DNA of 64,000 nucleotides. It comes from Branchiostoma floridae. Taxonomy: Eukaryota; Chordata; Leptocardii; Amphioxiformes; Branchiostomatidae. This document shows positions 49,801 through 60,734 of the stretch, in pieces. Every line of letters begins with the position of its first letter. The stretch's first letter is position 1. The notes below the pieces were generated by a model. It saw nothing but the letters and a program-made list of their open reading frames with translations. It was not told the DNA's origin and ran no database searches. The stretch lies in the NCBI RefSeq assembly GCF_000003815.2, contig NW_023365788.1, positions 186,001-250,000 of the forward strand, given 5' to 3'. The translations under genes were made by a program, and so were the position numbers.

Positions 49801-51633
49801 TATCTTTTTACGTACTAGTCGAAATTCCTAGATTCCTATGGATTAAGAACTGTACCCACCACAACTGCTCGCATCCTCGTCACTACGGTCCCTGCAGTCA
49901 TTGTTTCCGTCGCACCTTCTCCAGGCGTCTATACAGGTTACACCGTTAGCACACCGGTACTGGCCGACTTCACACTGAGCAAACACTGGAAATCAAAATA
50001 ATTTGTGTATAAAAAGATGCAATTAACTAGCACTGTTTAAATATTTTCATAAAGGTAAACAACACACTACTTCTTTCAAAGAGCATGATTAAAGTCGTAA
50101 CGATAAGAATCATTCCTAGGTCAATGAGAACTACTAGTAAATTGAATACAATTAAGTATACTAAATACTGTTTAGAACTGTTGTCAGGGGATAAAAGGTA
50201 GCAAAAATGCGCCATGCGCGGTTTTGACAAATGATATATAAGAGTACACAAAAGTTTCACATTGACCTGGCAAATATTTACTATCTATGAATAATTGAAT
50301 TTAAACGTTATAAGGCGCAACTAAATTGTCCTTGATAAATCTGATTTCAGATTAGTTATGTTCAATTTGCTTATTGAGATGATATTACCTTTATCTTCGG
50401 CTGCATAGTTGGCCTGAAATCCCTTTCTTGTTTCATACTCATCGGATGTGAATCGCACAGTCATGACGCTGCCACTTGAGGTCGTGGGATCGGGGATGGT
50501 TGCTCCATGGAACTTAGCTGTATGACACAAACAGTCGAGAAAGTTATTCTAAAAGCTGAACAAAGCAGGCCTGCAGGATACGTGACCAAGAAGTGCCGTT
50601 ATATTGGCTACTTTTATCGAAGCAGTAAAAAACAAATGAATTAGACCACATTATAAAATATAATTGCATGTGAACTACACCTATCTCTACAGGGAAGGAG
50701 CCATTCAGTACGCAGAAAGAGAAGAAGGAAGTATGCAAGTAGTATAAACCTAAAGTTATGAATCAAGAAAAGGTTGAAATGGTATTCAGTCACGTCCCGT
50801 ACTTTACATGTATGTAAATGTACTACAAAATTTGCACACATGGTTGCTGAAGAATGTTTGATTCCTTACCTATCTGTTGTGAAGGATCAACTGTGTCTCC
50901 GTCATACACATACACGAAGTCATAATCTTCCTCAGTGTTAAAGTCTGCGAACGTAAGCCTGACGACTTTGGGCGGGGTGACAGAGATCTTGTATGTGCAG
51001 TTGCTGTTGTCAGGGTAGTTGTTTGTGTAGTTCGGACTAGTAAACGACCCACTGTCCGCCGTTAGGCTCAAATCGCATGCTGACAAGAAAGAAGGAAAAT
51101 ATGTATGATGTCTCGTCTTTTCAAGTGACATATCTACAATTGGCAAGGTCTACAAAGCCGTGACTTTCCAATGAACTCCAAAATAGGGGTGGGTACTGGT
51201 ACAGACAATATAGGTCCAGGTCCAGACCTGAAACTGTACCTAATTGTTTTTAAAAAGTTGAGGCTGGGTAATATTCGGAAAAAACGGGCCTTTTTGGTTC
51301 AGAGGATTCTGTTTGGTGGAGTGTCCAACGTTCGAACATTAAATACAATTTTGAATTCCAAACTTTAGACCAAATTGTATGTATTTTGATTTTTTTAAAT
51401 CATCGTAAAATATTTTAAAATACAGGTAAATGTATTGGGTCATTAGAATACAATAAAGCCCTTATTTAATATAAATACCATCTTCATACCAAATCACTAA
51501 GCAAGAAAAAAAAGTAAAGAAAATGCAGAGACAAAGATAATTAAAACAATGACGTTTACTCACCTGTTTGGGAGGAAACGGCATTAGGCAACAGACAGCA
51601 GGCGACCACACTAATCCACACTGGTGACCACAT
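42236..51633 (-). CDS. Chimeric pentameric ligand-gated ion channel with CUB, LDLa, Frizzled, kringle and Sushi domains
   Basis: A Cys-loop receptor subunit with five extra extracellular modules. Fifteen exons: 51564-51633, 50870-51079, 50389-50517, 49860-49985, 49011-49227, 48075-48226, 47708-47929, 47243-47446, 46715-46830, 46290-46334, 45787-45896, 45112-45293, 43522-43860, 42721-42853 and 42236-42620. They total 2640 nt and 879 aa, all with GT/AG borders and consistent phases. Order: signal peptide (1-23), CUB (24-136), LDLa (137-178), FZ (179-301), kringle (302-375), Sushi (376-443), ligand-binding domain (444 to about 649), M1-M3 (650 to about 730), cytoplasmic loop, and M4 (852-872). 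The Cys loop is C568[14 protein letters not shown]582. It lacks the alpha-type Cys-Cys pair and has W525-KPT instead of WxPD, so acetylcholine is an unlikely ligand. M2 has Asp at -1'. The alternative is two genes merged by my reading; the unbroken phase chain across 15 exons argues against that. Confidence 0.88.
43150..43420. mobile_element. Partial copy of the palindromic element at 26517
   Basis: Shares 'aacaaggctgacggagtcgg', 'gtaagtcccaat' and 'accaacacagatgaactttc' with 26517-26840. It lies in the M2-M3 intron of the chimeric receptor. Confidence 0.65.
44099..44326. mobile_element. 'TACTGTAAATGCA' palindromic MITE
   Basis: Complete but diverged copy in an intron of the chimeric receptor. 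Confidence 0.75.
44583..45009. repeat. Large inverted repeat around the gap
   Basis: About 130 bp at 44583-44713 recurs almost perfectly as reverse complement at 44875-45009, including 'cagtgtttttctgaaaatac' and its partner. The unresolved gap sits in the loop. Confidence 0.85.
44763..44874. other. Assembly gap (112 N) in the centre of a palindrome
   Basis: Lies in an intron of the chimeric receptor, between the exons at 43522-43860 and 45112-45293, which join in phase. It is flanked by long inverted arms (see the repeat at 44583-45009). Confidence 0.99.
45112..46830 (-). other. Neurotransmitter-gated channel ligand-binding domain (main part) of the chimeric receptor
   Basis: Exons 46715-46830, 46290-46334, 45787-45896 and 45112-45293; the last strands run into 43522-43860. 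[21 protein letters not shown] and the 13-residue Cys loop fix the family. The 45- and 110-nt exons have exactly the same sizes and positions as in the nicotinic-like gene at 26862-38242. Confidence 0.88.
45472..45628. repeat. Short element with perfect 16-bp inverted ends
   Basis: GTGCTTACGTTTCGGT at 45472-45487 and its complement at 45613-45628. The interior block 'gatgtaggtggcgct.ttgcg' recurs at 29672-29705. Confidence 0.65.
47243..47446 (-). other. Sushi (CCP) domain of the chimeric receptor
   Basis: One 204-nt exon with phase-1 borders. Four cysteines and the CCP core are visible: [40 protein letters not shown]. It lies directly before the channel's ligand-binding domain. Confidence 0.93.
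47708..47929 (-). other. Kringle domain of the chimeric receptor
   Basis: One 222-nt exon with phase-1 borders. Six cysteines in kringle spacing, with the hallmarks [28 protein letters not shown] and EDCDIVPC. The lysine-binding Asp-x-Asp is represented by the DGYEDCD region. The FZ-kringle order is that of ROR receptors. Confidence 0.95.
48075..49227 (-). other. Frizzled-type cysteine-rich domain of the chimeric receptor
   Basis: Exons 49011-49227 and 48075-48226, split by a phase-2 intron. All ten cysteines of the FZ fold are present: ACQD, TIC, SDC, LVC, PRC, LPC, SWC, YSC, PNC and TNC. Landmarks [17 protein letters not shown] and [13 protein letters not shown] match Frizzled, ROR and MFRP domains. 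In those families the fold binds Wnt or related ligands; ligand here is unknown. Confidence 0.9.
48619..48789. mobile_element. 'TACTGTAAATGCA' palindromic MITE
   Basis: Complete copy in the phase-2 intron that splits the Frizzled domain. Confidence 0.75.
49860..49985 (-). other. LDL-receptor class A domain of the chimeric receptor
   Basis: One 126-nt exon, phase 1 at both ends. Six cysteines ([22 protein letters not shown]) and the calcium cage [17 protein letters not shown] are intact. Confidence 0.93.
50389..51079 (-). other. CUB domain (two exons) of the chimeric receptor
   Basis: Exons 50870-51079 and 50389-50517. The CUB hallmarks are visible in order: [61 protein letters not shown] and the closing QANY. 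The acidic FNTEEDYD stretch matches calcium-binding CUB domains. Only two of the usual four cysteines are obvious (ACDL and NCTY), so the second disulfide appears to be lost. Confidence 0.88.
51564..51633 (-). other. Signal-peptide exon of the chimeric receptor
   Basis: Starts at the Met at 51631-51633 and encodes [20 protein letters not shown] before a polar SQT, a typical cleavable signal. It ends in phase 1 with ACAG|GTGAGT. Confidence 0.85.
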
Positions 51634-53199
51634 AATGTGCACTGGCTATGGGCAATAGAAATATCATTTCAAAAGATTCGCAAAAGCTTCCACTGTACGA
51701 CCTGAATAGCATTTATCAAAAACCCACCAATAATAACCTTAGCACAGGAGATTCTATACATCATAAAATGTTGAATAAATGATTTATCTAGACAACTGTT
51801 CTACAGCAAAGTGGCAAAAGAACAATAAAACTCGTATTGCGATTTTTGACCAAAATAATACACTTTTGGCTCATGTACTATGGTAATACAGCCAAATGTG
51901 GAATATTTATTGAATGGGATCAAGTCTAATTTGTGGAATAAACCGCTACTAAAATGATCAAAATGATTTATGATATTTTGAGGAATTTTAGATTTAGTTT
52001 CTACAGGCCAGGAAAGTAACTGACAAAAAGGCCGTTGACCCTTTTGTACTTGGACTGTGGATGTTTCTGCAAGTTAGATTCAATTAGTGAAAAAACAATC
52101 AGATAGCCTAAATCGATAGACTGGTCTATTTTACCGTTTTACGTCGGTTCAGAAGTGTCCATTCTTACACGGGGGGAGGGGGAAAATTCATTCTTGGACC
52201 ACAGGGTGATTAGCAGAAGTCCATTTCGGCGAAAATGCTTCCGGACTGCTTAACTTTACATAGGAGTCTCGCTGGGAGTGGCCATTATTTCACGGATGGT
52301 CGATTTTTAAAATTCGGTTTAGGTCTTGGGTGATAAGTCCAAATCCAATTTTTTTAGCAGAAGTGCTATTTGTCTGATGTATTTAACCATTTAAGATGGG
52401 CTGCGCTGAAGAGTCAATTATTGTACAGGGGGGGGAGCATTTCTCGAATTAATTTTTGGAGTAAAGGGTGATTTGCAGAAGCTATTTTAGCGGACGTGTT
52501 TCTGGACTTATTTTACACACGATTACCACTGAAAAAGTCAAATTTTACATGAGAGTTACTTTGATTTTTAAATGAATTCTTTTACCAGCATGATTTATAT
52601 ATATGAGAAGTCCAAATGGAAGTGTACCGTCTTGCAAAGTATTTACCATTTTGGGGGAAATTCACATTGGGACAGTCCACTTTTGCATAGGGCGGGAAAT
52701 TGGTGCAGTGTGCTGTATTTGCTCGCAAATGTTGCCTGTCTAGTTTAATCTAGCTAATGTTGCTTAAAACGGTACAGCTCAGACCTAAATGGTGGTCACT
52801 GTGATGTAGTCCAGTATGGATTAGTTTGTTTCAGAAAATGCTGTGATCCCACGAGACTGATTTTTACGGTGAAAAAAGGGTCCGAGCTCCTTTTTTGCAC
52901 AATTGCTTTGGGTAATTAGTTTCTTGTGATTGGTTCAGAGGCATAATGCCATGAACCCTGCATGACTTGTGAAGTAATCCATATGGCCTTGGTCAGTAAC
53001 TTTATGTACTGCATAGTCTTCTTGTCAGTTACGTCTAGTTAACATTTTTTAAAGAAACACTTGCGCGATAATTTGAAAACAAAACAAAGATTAAATGTGG
53101 GCATTTAGTTTGATTATCTATTTTAATTATGGTTACGTAGAGCATTGTTAGTTGTGTTTTGTTCCCTGAGATATGCTGCGAAAGGCTGGAATAACCATT

Positions 53200-53400
53200 T
53201 AGATGGTCATATCCCGCCCTCAAGGTCGGCGCCAATTACTGTTTGACTCACAGGTAATTACACGGAGCAGAGGTCTGTTAGGGTCACACGTGAGGAATCT
53301 GTAAGAGATGGTCTTAATACATATGATTCGCCTCGCGAGGACGCGAACCTGTTGAACAGGCCTTGGGTCTTTGTTGAAGGACGTGTGGCCTTTTTATCCC
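53200..53400. repeat. Diverged block shared with 56930-57095
   Basis: Shares 'aattactgt.....cacaggta', 'gcagaggtctgttagggtcacacgt' style text (split here by mismatches) and 'gttgaacagg......tttgttgaa' with 56930-57095. Both lie upstream of the chimeric receptor. Confidence 0.55.
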
Positions 53401-54599
53401 CCTCTATCATATTGAATAGAGTACAGTTGATACAACGTGTTGAATACTCCGTGCTCTAAACGATACAAGATTTGTTCCTGCTCATCGCAGTGGTGTCCGA
53501 CACTGATAAAAGGAGATGGTTATGAATAAGAAATGTCGGAATACATTACAAATATAGTTAGACTTTTAGTAGGCATGACTCTTTGAGTTAGCATTTGATA
53601 TCCGGCGATTCTTTTTTCTATTCGCATTTGCTGGATATCTTTACGACTACGTTTATAAACAATCTACTGAAGCTACATTTGTATAGAAGAGCAGGTATAC
53701 GCCGGGATGGGAGTGATTATAAATCATCGGTTTTCGGTTTAATCTTTCGCAGCAAAGTTTAAACCATAGGGCATTCTTGCTTCGTATACGTAACACACAC
53801 ACTGTAAATTAAAATGAAAATTAAAAAGGAACTGAAAGTGCTAATAGCTACGCATTACACAAACTGTTATAATTCTTGTGTTTTTAAGCTGGGCACAAAA
53901 AAGGCACTATGACAGTACTGAAATGGTACACGTACAGACCCATTCTGTGATTTACAAATAAAAGTAGTTGGATTAACGAACCTAAACTTGCCATGGCTTT
54001 ATTCATCAATTTACACCTGTGTTTCCATTGAGTGCCTCAATGTCCACTAGGACGGCGCTCTCGCTGCGCTCTCTCTGCGACCTAAAATTTGACAGATCAC
54101 TCAACGAATTTTATAGAAAAGGAAAGAATTTTTTCCCCTACGTGTGTTTTGTTGTCTTCTTAGTCACACTTTCACGTTTTGTATGATATACCAACTGTGA
54201 AAGCTAACGTTACACATATCCTATTTAGGTCGCAGTGAGAGGCCGACAGGCTGAATAAAAGTTCAAAAAGTGTGGCAATTAAAATTATTGCCATAGCGAC
54301 GGTTTTAATGTTTATAAGTTTTACAGATTGTTGTTGTTAATGGGTTTTAATAGTCGTATTCCATTCGTTTGGCGATCGATGTTCATAGAGCATTGCTGTC
54401 AAAGGGGGTCCCTTGTGAGTGAAGGGTGAACTAATGTAAATGCTCCTCATCGATTTTACAAATCAGGGCCTCATTTTACATGAATGATATCAGTTGATCA
54501 TCCTCTCTAGCTAAATAACAATATGCTAAAAAAAAGGGTTTTTGCCAGTATCGATATAGATATATATATAGATATATAGATAGATAAAAATATTTTTCT

Positions 54600-55440
54600 A
54601 CTGAATTAATTGTGTTTGTCATGAATTATGCAAATAAGGCTCTCATTTGCATAAACTATATAACTTGATCATCTCCAACAAATTGACATGCGCAATATAT
54701 GTTAAGAAAGGAGACTTTTGTCGCCTTTTCTGCTAATTTATGCAAATTAGGACCTAATTTGCATAGTTAATGTTAAACGATGTTCACTTGTACATAACTT
54801 CCAAATGCTACAAGTAAGAAGTTCCCGTCATTTATCAAAATGACATTATAGCATTTTCTCATTAATTATGCAAATTATGCATTTATTTATCAATATTCTC
54901 CTCTTTCTCAGTTACAAAGGTCACATGTTGTAATGGTCCTTTAATTGAGCTGAGCATGTTTCTCAATTTATTATGCAAATTAGCTTCCACTCTGCATAAT
55001 TCTTCATAATTAATATGTAATTATATTAAGCATCACGTAACCTATCCACATACCAAAAACCATAACAATCCGTCAACCCCTTCTTTAGTTATTCCCTTTA
55101 GAAGTCTGACACCTGTCCTGCAGTTCCAAAATAAGCCGCTAGGGGGCCCAAACCTATACCACTTACTTACAGCATCAAGAGCTGTCTACCACTTAAGATT
55201 CATAGCCGCAGCATGTCCAGAACTCGAGATATCAAACCAAGAAGTTCCGCTGCAGTACCGTAACAGGCCACTAGAAGGCCAAAAATCTTATCGCTTCCAG
55301 GTCTCAACAAGACCTACCCACGTACCGAATATCAATACAATTCATCCAGGCGTTCTTGAGCTATGGTGGTCTTCTACAACCGGCACACACATACAAACGC
55401 TACCCAAAATATAACTTTCTTGGCGAAGGTAACCATCACA
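54600..55440. repeat. Dispersed repeat carrying 'GCCGCTAGGGGGC' motifs, copy 1
   Basis: AT-rich first half with repeated ATTATGCAAAT. The second half holds 'cagttccaaaataagccgct', 'agggggcccaaacct' and 'ggccaaaaatcttatc', ending in 'cacacatacaaacg'. It matches 58700-59690 in order. Confidence 0.75.
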
Positions 55441-56929
55441 TCGCTATCTCACAACCCCCACATGTTTTAAGCTCAAACAATGCTTGTTTCACACATCAGT
55501 TTGTACTTTTGAAAACAGAAAGATATTAAGGGTGAAGAAGGCCACCAAACTTTCCAAACTCCTGGACACATAAACCACGAACGAACCCGGAAGTGATTTC
55601 CACGACTCACAGGTCATTTTCCGAGAAACATATCTCCACAATCTTTTACCCCCTGTTTTAAATGTTTACATTTCCATGACCACCATACTACATACTACAA
55701 TTCGGGTACGTCTGAAGTCCTAGGCTTTTCTCAATTTTGCACGGCTATCAATCAAAAATTGCCTTGCGCGAATACGGAAAACACTGCTGAGCACGTACGT
55801 GCCCTGGGCGACTGGAAAGCTTACCCGTGGAGGTAATGGTAAAAGTCCGGCATGATGCAACTACGCATGCGCGGACTTTTGACATTCCTGACATTCCTAT
55901 ACAGTTTTTAGAATAGTTTGGAAACGGTTCCACACTATACTATTAAGCTCGCCCATCAGGCGTCGCTAAAAACTTGAACTATGCGGCTCCAGATGTCTTT
56001 CTGAGGGACGATTGCAGTGTGCAAGATGTCACGGTAGTTTGAGGGATGAATCTACTCTACTATATACTATTTAGGTCGCAGTGAGAGCGCAGCGCGATCG
56101 CCGTCTAGTGGAAAGGGGGGCATACCTCGTGTCCGGCTGTCAACTGGCGGTGAAAACCAACCCAGGTCTCTCTCCTGCCGCGCCACAACAGGAACCAAAT
56201 TTTGTAGTCACGTGGCTGAACAGGTGCAAAAAAAATGAGTCATTTGAGCATAAGGTCACAACAAGTAAAGTTTATGGATGTTATCGATCCCCGGAAGAGT
56301 CCAACTGTAATGAAAGGAGGTGACAAAATAAGATATCTAGATTTTCATGCAAATGAAAATATACAACATAAATATTATAACAAAACTTTAAGCAATAAAA
56401 TATGGTATCACGGCCAACAAATGATTTATTTCTCTATTCATGAGGTTTACAACGTGACACTAGTGTGGTAGACTGGTATCATTTACCAAGGTGACAATTG
56501 CAGTCATGGATACCACATTTGTGCCACCTTTACTGTCGAACTAGTTTTACTTCTAGTGCTACGGTCATGGCTATAAATTTGTCACTAGTGTCATTCCTAC
56601 ATGTACAATCTAGGCTAGCACACAATGTACTTTCCTATTCCTGTACTTTCTCGTCACGTTCACAATCTCCCAAGGAGGAACAATTCCTTTTTTCTTCTTC
56701 TTTCAAATCAGGTTGAATTTAATGAGTGCACTGATACTACCCATAACAATTACTTGTATGCTGTATCAGTATATTAGGAGTGAACAATGTTCCGTAGAAA
56801 TCGTGTTCAAGCGTGATAAGCAGGGTTAAACATGCGTTTTCGGAATAAACTCTGAGTCATCTCGTAATTCTTTAAATCTTCTATTTTACCTCCAGATGTT
56901 CTGTGACAAGACAAGACAAACATTCAAAG

Positions 56930-57095
56930 TCCCATTCTTCCACCAAGGTCCGCGCAAATTACTGTGATTTATAGGCAGGTACGATAAGCGGAGGTCTGTA
57001 AGGGTCACACGTAAGGTCCCCGTAAAACGTAGTGAAACGAGAAGAATTTACCTCGAAGGGACCCGTAGAGTTGTTGAACAGGTTTCCTTTGTTGA
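56930..57095. repeat. Diverged block shared with 53200-53400
   Basis: Second copy of the 53200 block. A third, weaker match is near 58560-58630. Confidence 0.5.
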
Positions 57096-58648
57096 AACCA
57101 GCAATTTAAAGATAAGACTCGATCAGCACAAGGCTAGATAATTTCACTCGCTATCAAGACGTCATTTTCTTCTGTTTATCATTATAATTGATTGGATTCC
57201 GTCAGCAAAGCAATAACTCGAATAAAATTAGTTACAAACACTGTTATAAATCTGATCTGGATTTGTTAAGTAGACTCTTGACCTGGTTTTGGACTGTTGA
57301 CGAATCCGGTTGACCTTCTTTCACCTCATTTTTGGACATGTTCGATGTGACAGTCTATTGAGAGTCACACTAAGAGCACCTTTACTTGAAACCCACAACA
57401 CATAACATAAATGCGGGAAAACTCACAATTCTATGATTGGTTCAATCTTACGAGTCTGATTTTACGCATCGCAAGGTTTACATCATGAAAGCTTAAGCGT
57501 CTAACAAATACTAAGGACAAAAAAGGTGGAAAAGAATGCGCAATGGAGCGAGAGAAAAAAGAAGAACCGATATTGCTCACAGGAGCGCACTAGAATAAGT
57601 ACGCGTTTTCTAAAGAACGTAAAGCTAAAGCTGGCTACTTATTATCACAATAACAAAAATATTAACAAGGACGAAATAATATTGTCTCCCTAAAAGCTGT
57701 ACTCACTACACGAAAACCCGAATTTCTGGATAAATGGGACTGCGCAAGTCCCGTAAAACCTGGCGTGTGCAGGCGTATGCAGGAATGAGCTAACTGATAC
57801 GCGCGGGTCCCACTGATTACTGCTCCCTAAAAAGCTGTACTTTGTACTGGTGCTGAAAGAACAAAACACGTACATCATTGTTCTCTATCATACTATAGTA
57901 TAGAAAGAATTGCTTAAACACTAAACCACACTGTGATGTTACCTTTGCCGGTCCGGCTGCGTTCACCTAACACAGTCCTCCTTTGTGGGCCCCGGCCTCA
58001 AGTGACGATCACTCCTCAACAACAAACAATGTCCTTGTCTTGTCTTGTCAGGTGACTGAACTCGTGTAAGGAGTCATTCAAGCGAGTCTTCGTTTCTATC
58101 ATTACAATCGTTAAGAGAACACGAATCTATGTATCGTCGAAAAATTGTATTTTTGAGGTACTGAAATCTTTCGTGAGACATGGTTGTAGCTAATGCGAGT
58201 GTTTATTTGAGTAAATATGATAATAAGTGAAATTGTTTTTAGTTGTCCACTTCAAGGATTTTTAGGCGTTTAAGGGCCAACTGAAGGACATGATTTTCAA
58301 TGACAATGTCTTCCGGCAAAATTTCTTGACTGTAAATGTGTACGTGGGAAGATAAGACCTATGATATTATCCACAAACATTCGAGTAGTAGTAATACGTG
58401 GGAGTGTGAACAACTTTTACGAATATTCGTTAAGGAGAAATAAGTTCATTTTTGTAGAATACGTATTTTTTCACCATAGAAAAGTGGTTTTTTTTTCGAC
58501 AAGATTCGGCATAAAATTCTGAACGTTTCATCCGATTACCGATTTTGTCAGGTGTCCTGCTACAAGACGGGAAAGTCATTCAAAATACTCATTCTACTTC
58601 GAATTCCGGCGCATATTACGGGTTGAATCACTTGCAGATACAACTAGA

Positions 58649-59685
58649 TTTCGGCGACCTCATACCTCCATGAAATATTTAGAACTTTTGTAAATTTCAT
58701 GCAATTGACTAACACATTAACATAATTTATGCATGGTGTTGTTCATCCTTGACTAACGTAGACATGTTACAATTATAAAAATTCCTATCATTAATCATGA
58801 AGCGGTTTTGCAATTTTTACATAAATTATGCAAATAAGTTCCTAATTACCATATTTGGATTCTGCCTATCAAAATTAACAAGTGTTACATTTATTGAAGT
58901 CCAATTATTGCAAACAATGGAATTATACCATGTCCTCATTAATTTTGCAAATAAATTCCTTATTTGCATAACATCCATATCATTATGAACATCTTTGCCG
59001 AAGCTACCTGCATGCCTAAAATGATGTCAATGCGTCGATTCTTTCTGCAGTTGGAATGTAGTGACAAAAACGCCCCTGCAGTTCCAAAATTAAATGTTAG
59101 GGGGCTGAAACCTGCCCCACTTTGTCATGACACTGCAAGCTATCTACCAGCCAAATGTCACCATATCACCTCAGGAACAAGAGATACATAGAAAAAACTG
59201 CTATGATAGAATATTCTCATTAATTGTGATGTGCTTCTATTTTTAGTAATTAGTATGTCATTTTGTACAACATTGTCTAAGGTATCTACATACTAAAAAT
59301 CATGAAAATCCGTTGTTCCCTTCTTGAGTTATCGTCTTCAGAAGTTTTTGATAAAAATGCCCCTGCTATCTCAGAACTAGACGCTAGGGGGCCCAAACTT
59401 ATGCCATTTACTCCTGACTACAAGAGCTATCTAAAACCCTAACATCGTGACCATAGCATGTTCAAAACACGAGTTAGCAAACCTGGAAGTTGCGCTGCAG
59501 TACCAAGGGAAGCCGCTAGGGGGCCAAAAATCTTATCATTTCCAGCTTTCATCACACACTATTAACACACCAAGTATGAAACCAATTCACCCTGCCGTTC
59601 TTGAGTTATCTTGTTAACACACAGACACACAGACAAACACAGGGTAAAATATAACCTCCATGACATTTCATGGAGGTAATAATTA
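58649..59685. repeat. Dispersed repeat carrying 'GCCGCTAGGGGGC' motifs, copy 2
   Basis: Fuller copy of the 54600 repeat. It opens with 'cgacctcatacctccatgaa' and closes with 'aacctccatgacatttcatggaggt'. A 5' fragment of the same family is at about 13808-14230. Confidence 0.75.
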
Positions 59686-60734
59686 GCGGTGTTGTCACGT
59701 TGGTTCTTTGTAAATTGCATTATAAACACAAAGGATTGACATGCAAAGGTCTTGTTAAACATTTCTTGTGTGCAAAGCCGGTGTGACATTACGAGGTACA
59801 GTAGCTTGAATACGGAATTACATATAATTAGGAGCTTCCGTCCAATTCTATTTTAAAGGTCACATCTGTTTAGGAATGATTCTAAGACAACAGCCTGTAC
59901 TAGTCTACAAAGGTCGCTGGAAAGAGTAAAAATTCACAAACTGTACCCTCCAGCCAGGTAACTTCTTTAGCGTGTTATGTGTCTATTTTGCCCATCTTTT
60001 CTCTTACGAGCGACCTGTTGAGCCTAATAGAGGCTAAAAGAACGTAGAATTTACTCACAGCTACATTAACGACCCCCTATCGACTAGACGTCGATCGCAC
60101 TGTGCTCTCACTGAGACCTTAAAACGAAGTTGTGTAACGTTTGATTTTATGCTGAGCGCATCACACAAAATGTGAGTCTTTTTGTGCAATTCAGGAGAGG
60201 GATCAGTCAGATTTTTAGAAAAGAGTATTATTTCTGACGACGTATATGTTGAACTGACACTAACGTGGTGTGTAAGAAATATATTCTCGCTTGATTGTAA
60301 TTTTTAAGGTAGGGTTCATATCTAAAACTATTGGATTGGATCACTAATTACCAAACTCAAACATAATGAAACACATGGCTAATATTGTACATTCCATAGA
60401 AAGCTGCATTTTGGGGCTTGGGCAAACAAAACATACACAATGGAAGGTATCTACAGTTTAACAAAGATAGTCCAATTGATCCAAAAAACTAATAGTTTAC
60501 CTTGCTTCTGAGTCTAGCCGCTGACTGTCAAAAACCCTGGCCAGCTCCCTCTTCTGTTAAACTCTCACCTCAAATGACGCTACAGGTACCACAGCAGTGT
60601 CCTTGTCATTTAGATAGGCGCCTGGCCTCGCGCAGAAATAATTGAGCCCCTGGGGCTAATTTTCGTATATACCATTTGGATTGAGCCCTGTCGTATCATT
60701 GATAAACGTTAACTTAATACTTGTAAATGATTGT

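Noticed and set aside
42236-51633. The idea that the extracellular modules belong to a separate gene, such as a ROR- or MFRP-like receptor, ending before the channel.
   Set aside because: The Sushi exon ends in phase 1 with a good donor, and the first channel exon begins with a matching acceptor and no start codon or signal peptide. No kinase or separate membrane anchor is seen between them. A transcript test would still be decisive.
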